A DNA stretch of 29,942 nucleotides, from contig CAKPVJ010000026.1 in assembly GCA_934193515.1 (NCBI GenBank), positions 1 through 29,942 on the forward strand, written 5' to 3'. Made by a program: the position numbers and the translations under genes. How positions within the stretch are numbered: position 1 is the stretch's first letter; each line of letters opens with the position of its first letter. This DNA comes from an uncultured Megasphaera sp. GTDB lineage: Bacteria; Bacillota; Negativicutes; Veillonellales; Megasphaeraceae. The notes below the pieces were generated by a model that ran no database searches, was not told the origin of the DNA, and saw only the letters and a program-made list of their open reading frames with translations. Of this stretch, positions 23,724 through 29,942 are shown piece by piece.

Positions 23724-23982
23724 TTTAACAATTGTATTGGAAAGTTAGTAGTGTGTTTTGGCCTAATAAATCGTTCTTCTTCTACAATATATAATATTGA
23801 CAATAAAAATGCATAATACAACTGTAAGTATTCATACCCTATGAGGAAAGATGAATGCCTCGTGTAGTGCGCAGAGCTGTATAGACGTATAGCATATTTT
23901 TGCTTGATGACTAGTAATGAATGGTTACAAGGTTTTTTGCAAATTTTGATTTCAATTCTATTAAAATTATGTCATGATTTCC
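23724..23982. other. AT-rich intergenic segment, no gene recognised
   Basis: This is the rest of the 675-bp gap between the exporter and rpmE. A TTGACA occurs near 23797 but no good -10 follows at the right distance. No tRNA, riboswitch or repeat was recognised. A small RNA cannot be excluded. Confidence 0.4.
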
Positions 23983-24011
23983 TTGCAATTCCTTAGGCAC
24001 TGTGCTATACT
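23983..24011 (+). promoter_or_regulatory. Promoter of rpmE
   Basis: TTGCAA (23983-23988), a 17-bp spacer and TATACT (24006-24011) with an extended TG before it, 58 bp upstream of the start codon. Confidence 0.7.
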
Positions 24012-24068
24012 ATCTTAGCATAGATTTTGAATGATTGATAATGTCTGAGTAAGAAAGAGGTGTAAATA

Positions 24069-24275
24069 GTGAAAGAAGGAATTCATCCGAATTACGGCAA
24101 AGCTACAGTAACATGTGCTTGCGGCAATACTTTTGAAACCGGTTCTACTAAATCTGAACTGCGTGTTGAAATTTGCTCCAAATGCCATCCGTTCTTTACA
24201 GGTCAGCAGCGTGCTCAGCAGGCTCGCGGCCGTATCGAACAGTTTAATAAACGTTATGGTAAAAAAGCTAAATAA
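24069..24275 (+). CDS. rpmE: Ribosomal protein bL31, zinc-binding form
   Basis: L31 bridges the ribosomal subunits. Seen: KEGIHPNYG at the N-terminus, the zinc pairs CAC (C16, C18) and CSKC (C36, C39), GNTFETGSTKSEL and HPFFTGQQ. The four Cys mark the zinc-containing form, which other bacteria replace with a Cys-less paralogue when zinc is scarce. The start is GTG 24069 behind AAAGAGG. At 68 residues it is full length. Confidence 0.95.
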   Translation: MKEGIHPNYGKATVTCACGNTFETGSTKSELRVEICSKCHPFFTGQQRAQQARGRIEQFNKRYGKKAK

Positions 24276-24281
24276 GCAACA

Positions 24282-24325
24282 ATACAAATGGGCAGCAGAG
24301 CAGAAATGCTCTGCTCTCTTTGTAT
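24282..24325 (+). terminator. Hairpin after rpmE
   Basis: AGCAGAGCA (24294-24302) pairs perfectly with TGCTCTGCT (24307-24315) around GAAA. Outer arms ATACAAA (24282-24288) and TTTGTAT (24319-24325) extend the pairing. The T-tract is short, so some read-through into the DUF1385 gene is likely. Confidence 0.6.
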
Positions 24326-24354
24326 GTAGGAAAACAGCATAAGGGGGATAGACT

Positions 24355-25278
24355 GTGAAAAAAGAAAAGACATATGTCGGCGGCCAGGCCGTTATTGAGG
24401 GCGTCATGATGCGCGGCCCTGAATATATTGCAACAGCAGTGCGCACGCCGTCCGGAGAAATTACCATCAAAAAAGATCCGGTTCATTCGTTGGGTGAGAA
24501 GTATCCCATATTAAAGAAACCTTTTATTCGCGGTACTATTGCCTTAGGCGAATCGCTTGTATATGGCATGAAAAGTTTATCCTATTCGGCCCAGGCTGCC
24601 GGTGAAGAAGAAGAACAGCTGACGACTAAGCAGATGGCTGTCACGATGACCTTTTCTGCTGTACTTGCCATCATTTTTTTCTTGGTGATTCCTACATATG
24701 GCGCTAAATTTATTCCCGGTGTAGCAGAAAGTACGGTGCGGCTGAATATTGTAGAAGGTATATTGCGGCTGGCTATTTTTTTGCTGTATATATGGGGAAT
24801 TTCGCTTACCAGTGATATTCGCCGTGTCTTTGAATATCATGGGGCTGAACATAAAACGATTTGGACCTATGAAGCAGGAGAAGCATTGACCGTAGAAAAT
24901 GTCAAGAAACACAGCCGTCTTCATCCTAGATGCGGCACGAATTTTCTGCTGATTGTGATGGTCGTGTCTATTTTTGTGTTTGCCTTTTTGGGTTGGCCGA
25001 ATCTGATAGAACGAATTATTTCGCGAATTATCCTCATGCCTGTTGTCGCCGGCATAAGCTATGAATTAATTCGTCTTGCCGGCAGGACGGAGAACCCCGT
25101 GATTCAAACCTTGGTGAAACCGGGGTTGTGGCTGCAGTATTTGACGACGCGTGAACCGCATGCTGACCAAATTGAAGTAGCAATTCAAGCGTTAGAAGCA
25201 GCGAAACCAGAAGAAAAAGCAGAACCGGCTGCTGATGCTCCGGAAATGCAGGTACACGTAGAAATAAAAAAAGCATAG
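24355..25278 (+). CDS. DUF1385 (YqhQ-like) membrane protein
   Basis: This is a conserved Firmicute protein of unknown function, very often found between rpmE and prfA. Seen: the N-terminal signature GGQAVIEGVMMRGP, about four hydrophobic segments (around residues 92-112, 123-145, 196-214 and 220-240), and the central HGAEHKTIWTYEAGE with HPRCGTNF, conserved polar motifs that look like a metal or catalytic site. The C-terminal tail of about 40 residues is Ala/Glu/Pro-rich. The start is GTG 24355 behind AAGGGGG. At 307 residues it is full length. I assign no biochemical role. Confidence 0.9.
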   Translation: MKKEKTYVGGQAVIEGVMMRGPEYIATAVRTPSGEITIKKDPVHSLGEKYPILKKPFIRGTIALGESLVYGMKSLSYSAQAAGEEEEQLTTKQMAVTMTFSAVLAIIFFLVIPTYGAKFIPGVAESTVRLNIVEGILRLAIFLLYIWGISLTSDIRRVFEYHGAEHKTIWTYEAGEALTVENVKKHSRLHPRCGTNFLLIVMVVSIFVFAFLGWPNLIERIISRIILMPVVAGISYELIRLAGRTENPVIQTLVKPGLWLQYLTTREPHADQIEVAIQALEAAKPEEKAEPAADAPEMQVHVEIKKA

Positions 25279-25296
25279 CGAACATGAAAATAATGT

Positions 25297-25320
25297 ATAG
25301 GCTTCCGTCAGGAAGCCTAT
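25297..25320 (+). terminator. Hairpin after the DUF1385 gene
   Basis: ATAGGCTTCC (25297-25306) and GGAAGCCTAT (25311-25320) form a perfect 10-bp stem with a GTCA loop. A T-run comes only 9 bases later, so it is weak. A TATAAT at 25341-25346 may start prfA transcription just after it. Confidence 0.5.
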
Positions 25321-25423
25321 CAGTATGTATTTTTTTAGTATATAATGTAATGTATACAGAATGCAAAGCAGCATCTTAACTGTTTTTTGATATCGTATTA
25401 GAGAAAAGAGGAGAGATACAAGC

Positions 25424-26509
25424 GTGTTTATCGATAAAGTACAGGCCGTAGAAAATAAATTTATGGATTTGGAACAAAATATCAGCGACCCTGCTGTCAT
25501 AGCCCGTCAGGAAGAATGGCAAAAACTGACTAAAGAACATGCAGCACTGATGCCGATAGTAGAAACCTTCCGTAAGTATAAAGAGATTGCTAATACTGTC
25601 AAAGGGGATAAAGAAATCATGGATGACCCGGACAGTGATGACGATCTGATTGCTATGGCCAAAGAAGAATATAATGAATTATCTAAAGAGTTGACCGATT
25701 TAGAAGAACAGCTTCATATTCTCATGCTTCCCAAAGATCCGCACGATGACAAAAATGTTATTATGGAAATTCGTGCCGGTGCCGGCGGTGACGAAGCAGC
25801 CCTCTTTGCGGGAGATTTGTTCCGCATGTATATGAAATATATTGAAAAACAGCCAGGATGGAAAGCCAGCATTATCAGTTCCAATGCGCCGGAATTGGGC
25901 GGCTTTAAAGAAGTCATTTTTTCCGTAGAAGGGTCTGGCGTGTACGGCAAGCTTAAATATGAATCCGGTGTGCACCGCGTACAGCGTGTGCCTGTCACAG
26001 AAGCCGGCGGCCGCATTCATACTTCGACAGCGACCGTAGCCGTACTGCCGGAAGCCGAAGATGTGGAAATCAACCTCAACATGGATGATGTGCGCGTCGA
26101 TTACTACCGTGCCAGCGGTGCCGGCGGCCAGCATGTCAACAAGACAAGTTCTGCTGTCCGCATGACCCATATTCCGACAGGCATTGTAGTTGAATGCCAG
26201 GATGAACGCTCCCAGCTGGAAAACAGAGCGAAAGCGGTACGCGTTTTGAAAGCTCGTTTGCTGGATAAAGCACAGCAGGAAGCCAATGCCGAAGTAACGG
26301 AAGCACGGCGCAGCCAGGTCGGTACAGGAGACCGCAGCGAACGCATTCGGACGTATAATTTCCCGCAAGGGCGTGTGACGGATCACCGCATCAATTTGAC
26401 GCTGTATAAATTGGAAAATATTTTAAATGGCGATATTGACGAATTTATTCAGGCGCTTGCAGAAGCGCGCCGGTCCGAATTGATGAAAGAAGCCGAAACC
26501 AATGACTAA
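25424..26509 (+). CDS. prfA: Peptide chain release factor 1
   Basis: RF1 reads UAA and UAG and triggers release of the finished protein. Seen: a helical N-terminal domain, the GAGGDEAALFAGDL start of the peptidyl-transferase-acting region, and the GGQ motif (G234, G235, Q236) in ASGAGGQHVNKTSSAVR. The length of 361 residues fits RF1, and the lack of a programmed frameshift argues against RF2. The start is GTG 25424 behind GAGGAGAG. It overlaps prmC by 8 bases, whose product methylates the Gln of GGQ. Confidence 0.97.
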   Translation: MFIDKVQAVENKFMDLEQNISDPAVIARQEEWQKLTKEHAALMPIVETFRKYKEIANTVKGDKEIMDDPDSDDDLIAMAKEEYNELSKELTDLEEQLHILMLPKDPHDDKNVIMEIRAGAGGDEAALFAGDLFRMYMKYIEKQPGWKASIISSNAPELGGFKEVIFSVEGSGVYGKLKYESGVHRVQRVPVTEAGGRIHTSTATVAVLPEAEDVEINLNMDDVRVDYYRASGAGGQHVNKTSSAVRMTHIPTGIVVECQDERSQLENRAKAVRVLKARLLDKAQQEANAEVTEARRSQVGTGDRSERIRTYNFPQGRVTDHRINLTLYKLENILNGDIDEFIQALAEARRSELMKEAETND

Positions 26510-27368
26510 GCTGTGGACGATTGGTTCGTTATTGCAATGGACACAGCAGTATTTCTCCCAAAAAGGAATTGATTCTCCCCGGCTGGATGCAGAAATCCTG
26601 TTATCCCATGTCCTGCAAAAAGAACGAATTTATCTCTATGCGCATTATGATGAACCGATGAATCCCAAGGAATTGGCGGCGTATCGGGAAATGGTCAAAC
26701 AGCGGGCAGGCCGGTTGTCTGTTGCTCATATTTTGGGAACCAAGGCTTTTATGGGACTCGATTTCCATGTATCAACCGATGTGCTCATTCCGCGGCCGGA
26801 AACGGAAATGCTTGTAGAAACGGTAACAGACATGACAGAAAAAAACAAGCCTGTATCCATATTGGACGTAGGAACCGGAAGCGGTGCGATCCTCGTCAGT
26901 CTGCTTCATTATTTGCCGCAGGCTGTCGGCACCGGTGCAGATATTTCACCGAAAGCCTTGGAAATAGCCAGGGAAAACGGCAAAAAGCTGGGCGTGGACG
27001 CGCGTGTGCAGTGGCAGGAAAGTGATTTGTTTTCTAATCTAGCTGATAAGACCTTTGACTGGATTGTGTCGAATCCGCCGTATTTGACGGCGGTTGATAT
27101 GCAGCAGCTGCAGCCGGAAGTGCGTCATGACCCGGCCATGGCTTTGTTTGGCGGCCCAGATGGACTGGATATATATCGGCGTCTGGCAAAAGAAAGCCCG
27201 AAACATGTAAAAAAAGATGGATATTTGGCTGTAGAAATAGGAGCAGGGCAAGCGGCTGATGTCGTTGCTATTTTTACGCAGGATGGTTGGTATACTCATA
27301 TCAAAACAGTAAAAGATTATGGCGGTATCGAACGAGTCATCTTATTTTCACGAAAAGAGCGAATATAA
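26502..27368 (+). CDS. prmC: Release factor glutamine N5-methyltransferase
   Basis: PrmC (HemK) methylates Q236 of the RF1 GGQ loop using SAM. Seen: an N-terminal helical domain, PRPETEMLVE (97-106), the SAM motif DVGTGSGAI (122-130) and the catalytic NPPY (191-194). The length of 288 residues is normal. ATG 26502 lies inside the end of prfA and the stop is directly followed by the sua5 start, so the three are one translational unit. Confidence 0.96.
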   Translation: MTKLWTIGSLLQWTQQYFSQKGIDSPRLDAEILLSHVLQKERIYLYAHYDEPMNPKELAAYREMVKQRAGRLSVAHILGTKAFMGLDFHVSTDVLIPRPETEMLVETVTDMTEKNKPVSILDVGTGSGAILVSLLHYLPQAVGTGADISPKALEIARENGKKLGVDARVQWQESDLFSNLADKTFDWIVSNPPYLTAVDMQQLQPEVRHDPAMALFGGPDGLDIYRRLAKESPKHVKKDGYLAVEIGAGQAADVVAIFTQDGWYTHIKTVKDYGGIERVILFSRKERI

Positions 27369-28418
27369 ATGAGACAAACAAAACTTGTACGGATTACAAA
27401 TATAGAAAAAGACAAAGCAATTTTAGAAGAAGCAGGGCAAATTATTCGTGACGGCGGGTTGGTTGTTTTCCCGACGGAAACAGTATACGGTATTGGGGCC
27501 AATGGGCTGGATGCCGATGCCTGCCGCAGTATTTATACGGCAAAAGGCCGTCCGAGTGATAATCCTCTTATCCTGACGGTTCCTGATCAAGCAGCGGCTG
27601 CCAATGTAGCAGCAGAAATTTCACCAACAGCCAAAAAGCTGATGAAAAAATTTTGGCCGGGCCCGCTGACGATTATTTTCCCCCGTCAGCCGCAGGTGCC
27701 TGATGCCGCAACGGGCGGCTTGGATACGGTAGCACTCCGCTGTCCAGATCATGAAGTCTGTCGCGCATTTTTACGCTGTGCCGGTGTACCTGTTGCAGGG
27801 CCAAGCGCTAATTTATCGACGCGTCCCAGCCCGACGACGGCTTCAGAAGTCATGCATGATATGGACGGCCGCGTGGACATGGTCATCGACGGCGGTCCCT
27901 GCCATATCGGCGTCGAATCGACGATTATTGAATGCACGGGAGAAGACCGAGTTACTATTCTACGTCCAGGCGGTGTGACGATTGACATGCTGAAAGAAGT
28001 CGTACCGCATGTCCGGCTGGATACCAACTTGGTTACAGGACAGGGCGTGCCGAAAGCTCCAGGTATGAAATACCGCCACTATGCGCCGTCGGCACCGATG
28101 ACGGTAGCTGTAGGGACAGTAGATGAAGTAGCAGATAAACTGCAGGAACTGTATACAAAAGCCCAAAGAGAAAAGAAAACAGTAGGCTTTTTGGTCAGTA
28201 AAGAAGTCGGCGACCGTTTTCCCAAAGAGCACATGTTTGTCTGGGGACGTCATGAAGACAAGGAATCGTTGGCAAGACAATTATACAATGGGTTGCTGTC
28301 CTTTGATAAAGACAAGGTAGACGTCATTTTGGCAGAAGGCGTTGATGGCGAAGGCTTGGGAATGGCCGTTATGAACCGCATGAAAAAAGCTGCCGGCGGC
28401 AATGTCATATTACTTTAA
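27369..28418 (+). CDS. sua5: L-threonylcarbamoyladenylate synthase, Sua5 type
   Basis: Sua5 makes the threonylcarbamoyl-AMP used to form t6A37 in tRNAs. Seen: the YrdC domain with PTETVYGIGANGLD (35-48), KGRPSDNPL (59-67) and PSANLSTRPSPTTA, then the linker APGMKYRHYAPS and the C-terminal Sua5 domain to residue 349. The long two-domain form separates it from short TsaC. The ATG at 27369 directly abuts the prmC stop. tcdA, acting later in the same modification, is at 19055-19765. Confidence 0.95.
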   Translation: MRQTKLVRITNIEKDKAILEEAGQIIRDGGLVVFPTETVYGIGANGLDADACRSIYTAKGRPSDNPLILTVPDQAAAANVAAEISPTAKKLMKKFWPGPLTIIFPRQPQVPDAATGGLDTVALRCPDHEVCRAFLRCAGVPVAGPSANLSTRPSPTTASEVMHDMDGRVDMVIDGGPCHIGVESTIIECTGEDRVTILRPGGVTIDMLKEVVPHVRLDTNLVTGQGVPKAPGMKYRHYAPSAPMTVAVGTVDEVADKLQELYTKAQREKKTVGFLVSKEVGDRFPKEHMFVWGRHEDKESLARQLYNGLLSFDKDKVDVILAEGVDGEGLGMAVMNRMKKAAGGNVILL

Positions 28419-28453
28419 CACGGCGATATATAATAGGTATATATTTTTGGTAT

Positions 28454-28489
28454 AAAACGGAAGGCGTGTCTTGGCACGCTTTCCGTTTT
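28454..28489 (+). terminator. Terminator after sua5
   Basis: AAAACGGAAGGCGTG (28454-28468) pairs with CACGCTTTCCGTTTT (28475-28489) with one G-T pair. The stem ends in TTTT. Its loop and right arm contain the next promoter's -35. Confidence 0.75.
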
Positions 28490-28499
28490 GTCGTATAAT
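28471..28499 (+). promoter_or_regulatory. Promoter of rpiB-upp
   Basis: TTGGCA (28471-28476), a 17-bp spacer and TATAAT (28494-28499), 40 bp before the rpiB start. The -35 lies in the loop of the sua5 terminator. Confidence 0.7.
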
Positions 28500-28538
28500 A
28501 CAAATAGTCTTAGTGCATTCGTTGAGGGAGGAACTATC

Positions 28539-28976
28539 ATGAAATTAGTAATTGGCGCCGATCACGGCGGCTTTGATTTAAAAGAAAATATTAAAGAATA
28601 CTTAAAAGAACAACATATTGAATTTACGGATTATGGGACATTGACAGGAGAACGGTGTGATTATCCTGAAATTGCCAAAAAAGTAGCGGAAGCTGTTGCA
28701 GACGGCACGTTTGACCGCGGTATTTTGATTTGCGGCACAGGTATTGGTATTGGTATTGCAGCCAATAAAGTACATGGTATCCGCGCAGCCCTTTGCCATG
28801 ACATGTTTTCGGCAGAATATTGCCGCCGTCACAATGATGCCAACATTTTGACCATGGGCGGCCGTGTCATTGGACCGGGCTTGGCCAGAGAAATTGTCCG
28901 TATTTTCTTGAGCACCGGCTTTGATGGCGGCAGACATGCCAAACGCGTCGCTATGATTACAGAAATGGATAAATAA
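28539..28976 (+). CDS. rpiB: Ribose-5-phosphate isomerase B
   Basis: RpiB interconverts ribose-5-phosphate and ribulose-5-phosphate. Seen: GADHGG (D8, H9), ICGTGIGIGIAANK with the catalytic Cys65 and the phosphate-binding GTGIG loop, RRHNDANI (H99, N100) and LTMGGRVIG. The length of 145 residues is typical. The ATG at 28539 has GGGAGGA about 8 bases upstream; the longer frame from 28488 is leader. It lies 26 bp before upp, a common pairing in Firmicutes that links pentose phosphate and PRPP use. Confidence 0.95.
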   Translation: MKLVIGADHGGFDLKENIKEYLKEQHIEFTDYGTLTGERCDYPEIAKKVAEAVADGTFDRGILICGTGIGIGIAANKVHGIRAALCHDMFSAEYCRRHNDANILTMGGRVIGPGLAREIVRIFLSTGFDGGRHAKRVAMITEMDK

Positions 28977-29002
28977 GATACGATGAAGGGAGTTGTCACG
29001 GA

Positions 29003-29626
29003 ATGCAGGTACAAGTTATCAACCATCCGCTGATTCAGCATAAAGTAACGCTGATGCGAAAAAAAGAAACGGGCTCCAAGGATTTTCGCAACTTATTGGA
29101 AGAAATTACGATGCTCATGGGGTACGAAATTACACGGGATTTCCCATTGGAAGACGTAGAAATCGAAACGCCTGTTTCTGCCATGATGGGGAAACAGATT
29201 AGCGGCAAAAAAATTGGTATTGTTTCTGTATTACGTGCCGGCTTGGGGATGGTGCAGGGCCTGCTGGACCTTATGCCTACTGCCAAAGTAGGGCATATTG
29301 GATTGTATCGCGACCCGGAAACGCTGGAACCGGTAGAATATTACTGCAAACTCCCGGATGTTCAAAATCGCGATTTTATCATCGTAGACCCTATGCTGGC
29401 AACCGGCGGCAGTGCATCGGCAGCGATTTCTCTGCTGAAGGAAAAGGGCATACAGCATATCAAGCTCATGTGTTTGGTAGCAGCACCGCAAGGCGTAAAA
29501 AAAGTGAATACAGACCATCCGGATGTGCGGATTTTTGTAGCTGCTTTGGATGACACGTTAAATGAACATGGATATATTATCCCTGGTCTTGGTGATGCCG
29601 GCGATCGTATTTTCGGCACCAAATAA
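29003..29626 (+). CDS. upp: Uracil phosphoribosyltransferase
   Basis: Upp converts uracil and PRPP to UMP in pyrimidine salvage. Seen: VINHPLIQHKVTLMRKKETG at the N-terminus, VSVLRAGLGMVQGLLDLMP, the PRPP loop VDPMLATGGSASAAI (about 128-142) and the uracil-site tail HGYIIPGLGDAGDRIFGTK. At 207 residues it is full length. AAGGGAG stands about 10 bases before ATG 29003. Second gene of the rpiB-upp operon, followed by a terminator. Confidence 0.97.
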   Translation: MQVQVINHPLIQHKVTLMRKKETGSKDFRNLLEEITMLMGYEITRDFPLEDVEIETPVSAMMGKQISGKKIGIVSVLRAGLGMVQGLLDLMPTAKVGHIGLYRDPETLEPVEYYCKLPDVQNRDFIIVDPMLATGGSASAAISLLKEKGIQHIKLMCLVAAPQGVKKVNTDHPDVRIFVAALDDTLNEHGYIIPGLGDAGDRIFGTK

Positions 29627-29633
29627 GCAGCAG

Positions 29634-29671
29634 AAATCCCTGATAGTACATTTGTGCTTTCAGGGATTTTT
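29634..29671 (+). terminator. Terminator after upp
   Basis: AAATCCCTGA (from 29634) pairs with TTCAGGGATTT around an inner partly paired segment, followed by TTTT, 8 bases after the stop codon. Confidence 0.8.
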
Positions 29672-29700
29672 CATGATTTCTAATACGGCATACAGACAGC

Positions 29701-29763
29701 GTATTGCAACAAGCATCGTAAGCGAGTGGTTTCATATTCGCTTGCAGGGTGCTTGCTGCATAC
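29701..29763. repeat. Long imperfect hairpin downstream of upp
   Basis: GCAACAAGCA … AAGCGA on the left pairs with TCGCTT … TGCTTGCTGC on the right (one mismatch and an internal loop), with outer GTAT / ATAC pairing and a loop of about 12 bases. No T-tract follows. No coding frame explains it. Confidence 0.55.
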
Positions 29764-29874
29764 AATCAAACCACCCCTAGTTCGCCTGACTGTGCGGTAG
29801 AGAATGGAATGGCCCGGTGATTTAGACTCTCCCATGAGAGGCGCTGTTACCGTTAAAATTTGAAGGATGAATTG

Positions 29875-29942
29875 TCAAGTCAAATGCAACGTTTTTGAAA
29901 AATAGACCTCATAGGGTGTTTTATAGCCAAGACATTTTCTAG
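29875..29942 (-). CDS. IS30-family transposase, C-terminus only (runs off the window)
   Basis: The minus-strand frame from the window edge reads RKCLGYKTPYEVYFSKTLHLT followed by TGA (29877-29875). LGYKTPYEV near the C-terminus is the hallmark of IS30-family transposases. The element end should lie a few tens of bases beyond the stop, somewhere in 29835-29874, but I cannot fix the inverted repeat without the other end. CTCTC-CCAT-GAGAG near 29827 is a small palindrome close to the presumed boundary. Confidence 0.8.
   Translation of the reverse strand, partial: RKCLGYKTPYEVYFSKTLHLT

Noticed and set aside
1..29942. CRISPR array, tRNA or rRNA genes
   Set aside because: No evenly spaced repeats with unique spacers, no cloverleaf-like sequences and no rRNA signatures were seen in the gaps.

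Overview
The window looks like the chromosome of an anaerobic, moderate-GC Firmicute. The best fit is a Megasphaera-like member of the Negativicutes (moderate confidence). The reasons are an oxygen-independent class III ribonucleotide reductase with its activase, a PerR-type regulator, a zinc-binding L31, and the gene string rpmE / DUF1385 / prfA / prmC / sua5 / rpiB / upp. No rRNA, tRNA or CRISPR array was seen.

Positions 1-5.9 kb are an AT-rich accessory stretch full of damage. It holds a type III restriction-modification pair whose modification gene lacks its N-terminal half while the restriction gene looks intact. Next comes a 332-bp internally deleted IS3-family (IS150-like) element that keeps both ends. 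After that are two copies of an Rpn-family (PD-(D/E)XK) nuclease gene on the minus strand, one deleted down to its C-terminal tail. Both copies are preceded by the same array of four 11-bp AT-rich repeats.

Positions 6-12 kb hold single-gene units: a secreted Cys Ntn-hydrolase-like protein, a small SAM methyltransferase, a divergent peptide deformylase-like protein, an aldo/keto reductase pseudogene with three lesions, an orphan amino-acid-binding lipoprotein (minus) and Tex (minus).

Positions 12.4-19.8 kb run on the plus strand. They carry a perR-like regulator, then DNA-repair genes nfo, sbcD and sbcC (the last two overlapping). A promoter then drives a YbaK-type deacylase, a glyoxalase and tcdA. 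Positions 20-22.7 kb hold nrdD-nrdG behind a promoter with an NrdR-box-like palindrome.

A minus-strand LysE-type exporter with a striking palindrome upstream, and a 0.67-kb AT-rich gap, separate this from the translation/housekeeping block at 24-29.6 kb. The window ends in a structured intergenic segment and the C-terminus of an IS30-family transposase running off the edge.

The right two-thirds is conserved core genome: translation termination (PrfA plus its methylase PrmC), t6A/ct6A tRNA modification (Sua5, TcdA), anaerobic dNTP synthesis, uracil salvage and the pentose phosphate pathway. The left third and the right edge are the mobile, degrading parts. Product names come from motif and family recognition by eye; no searches were run.
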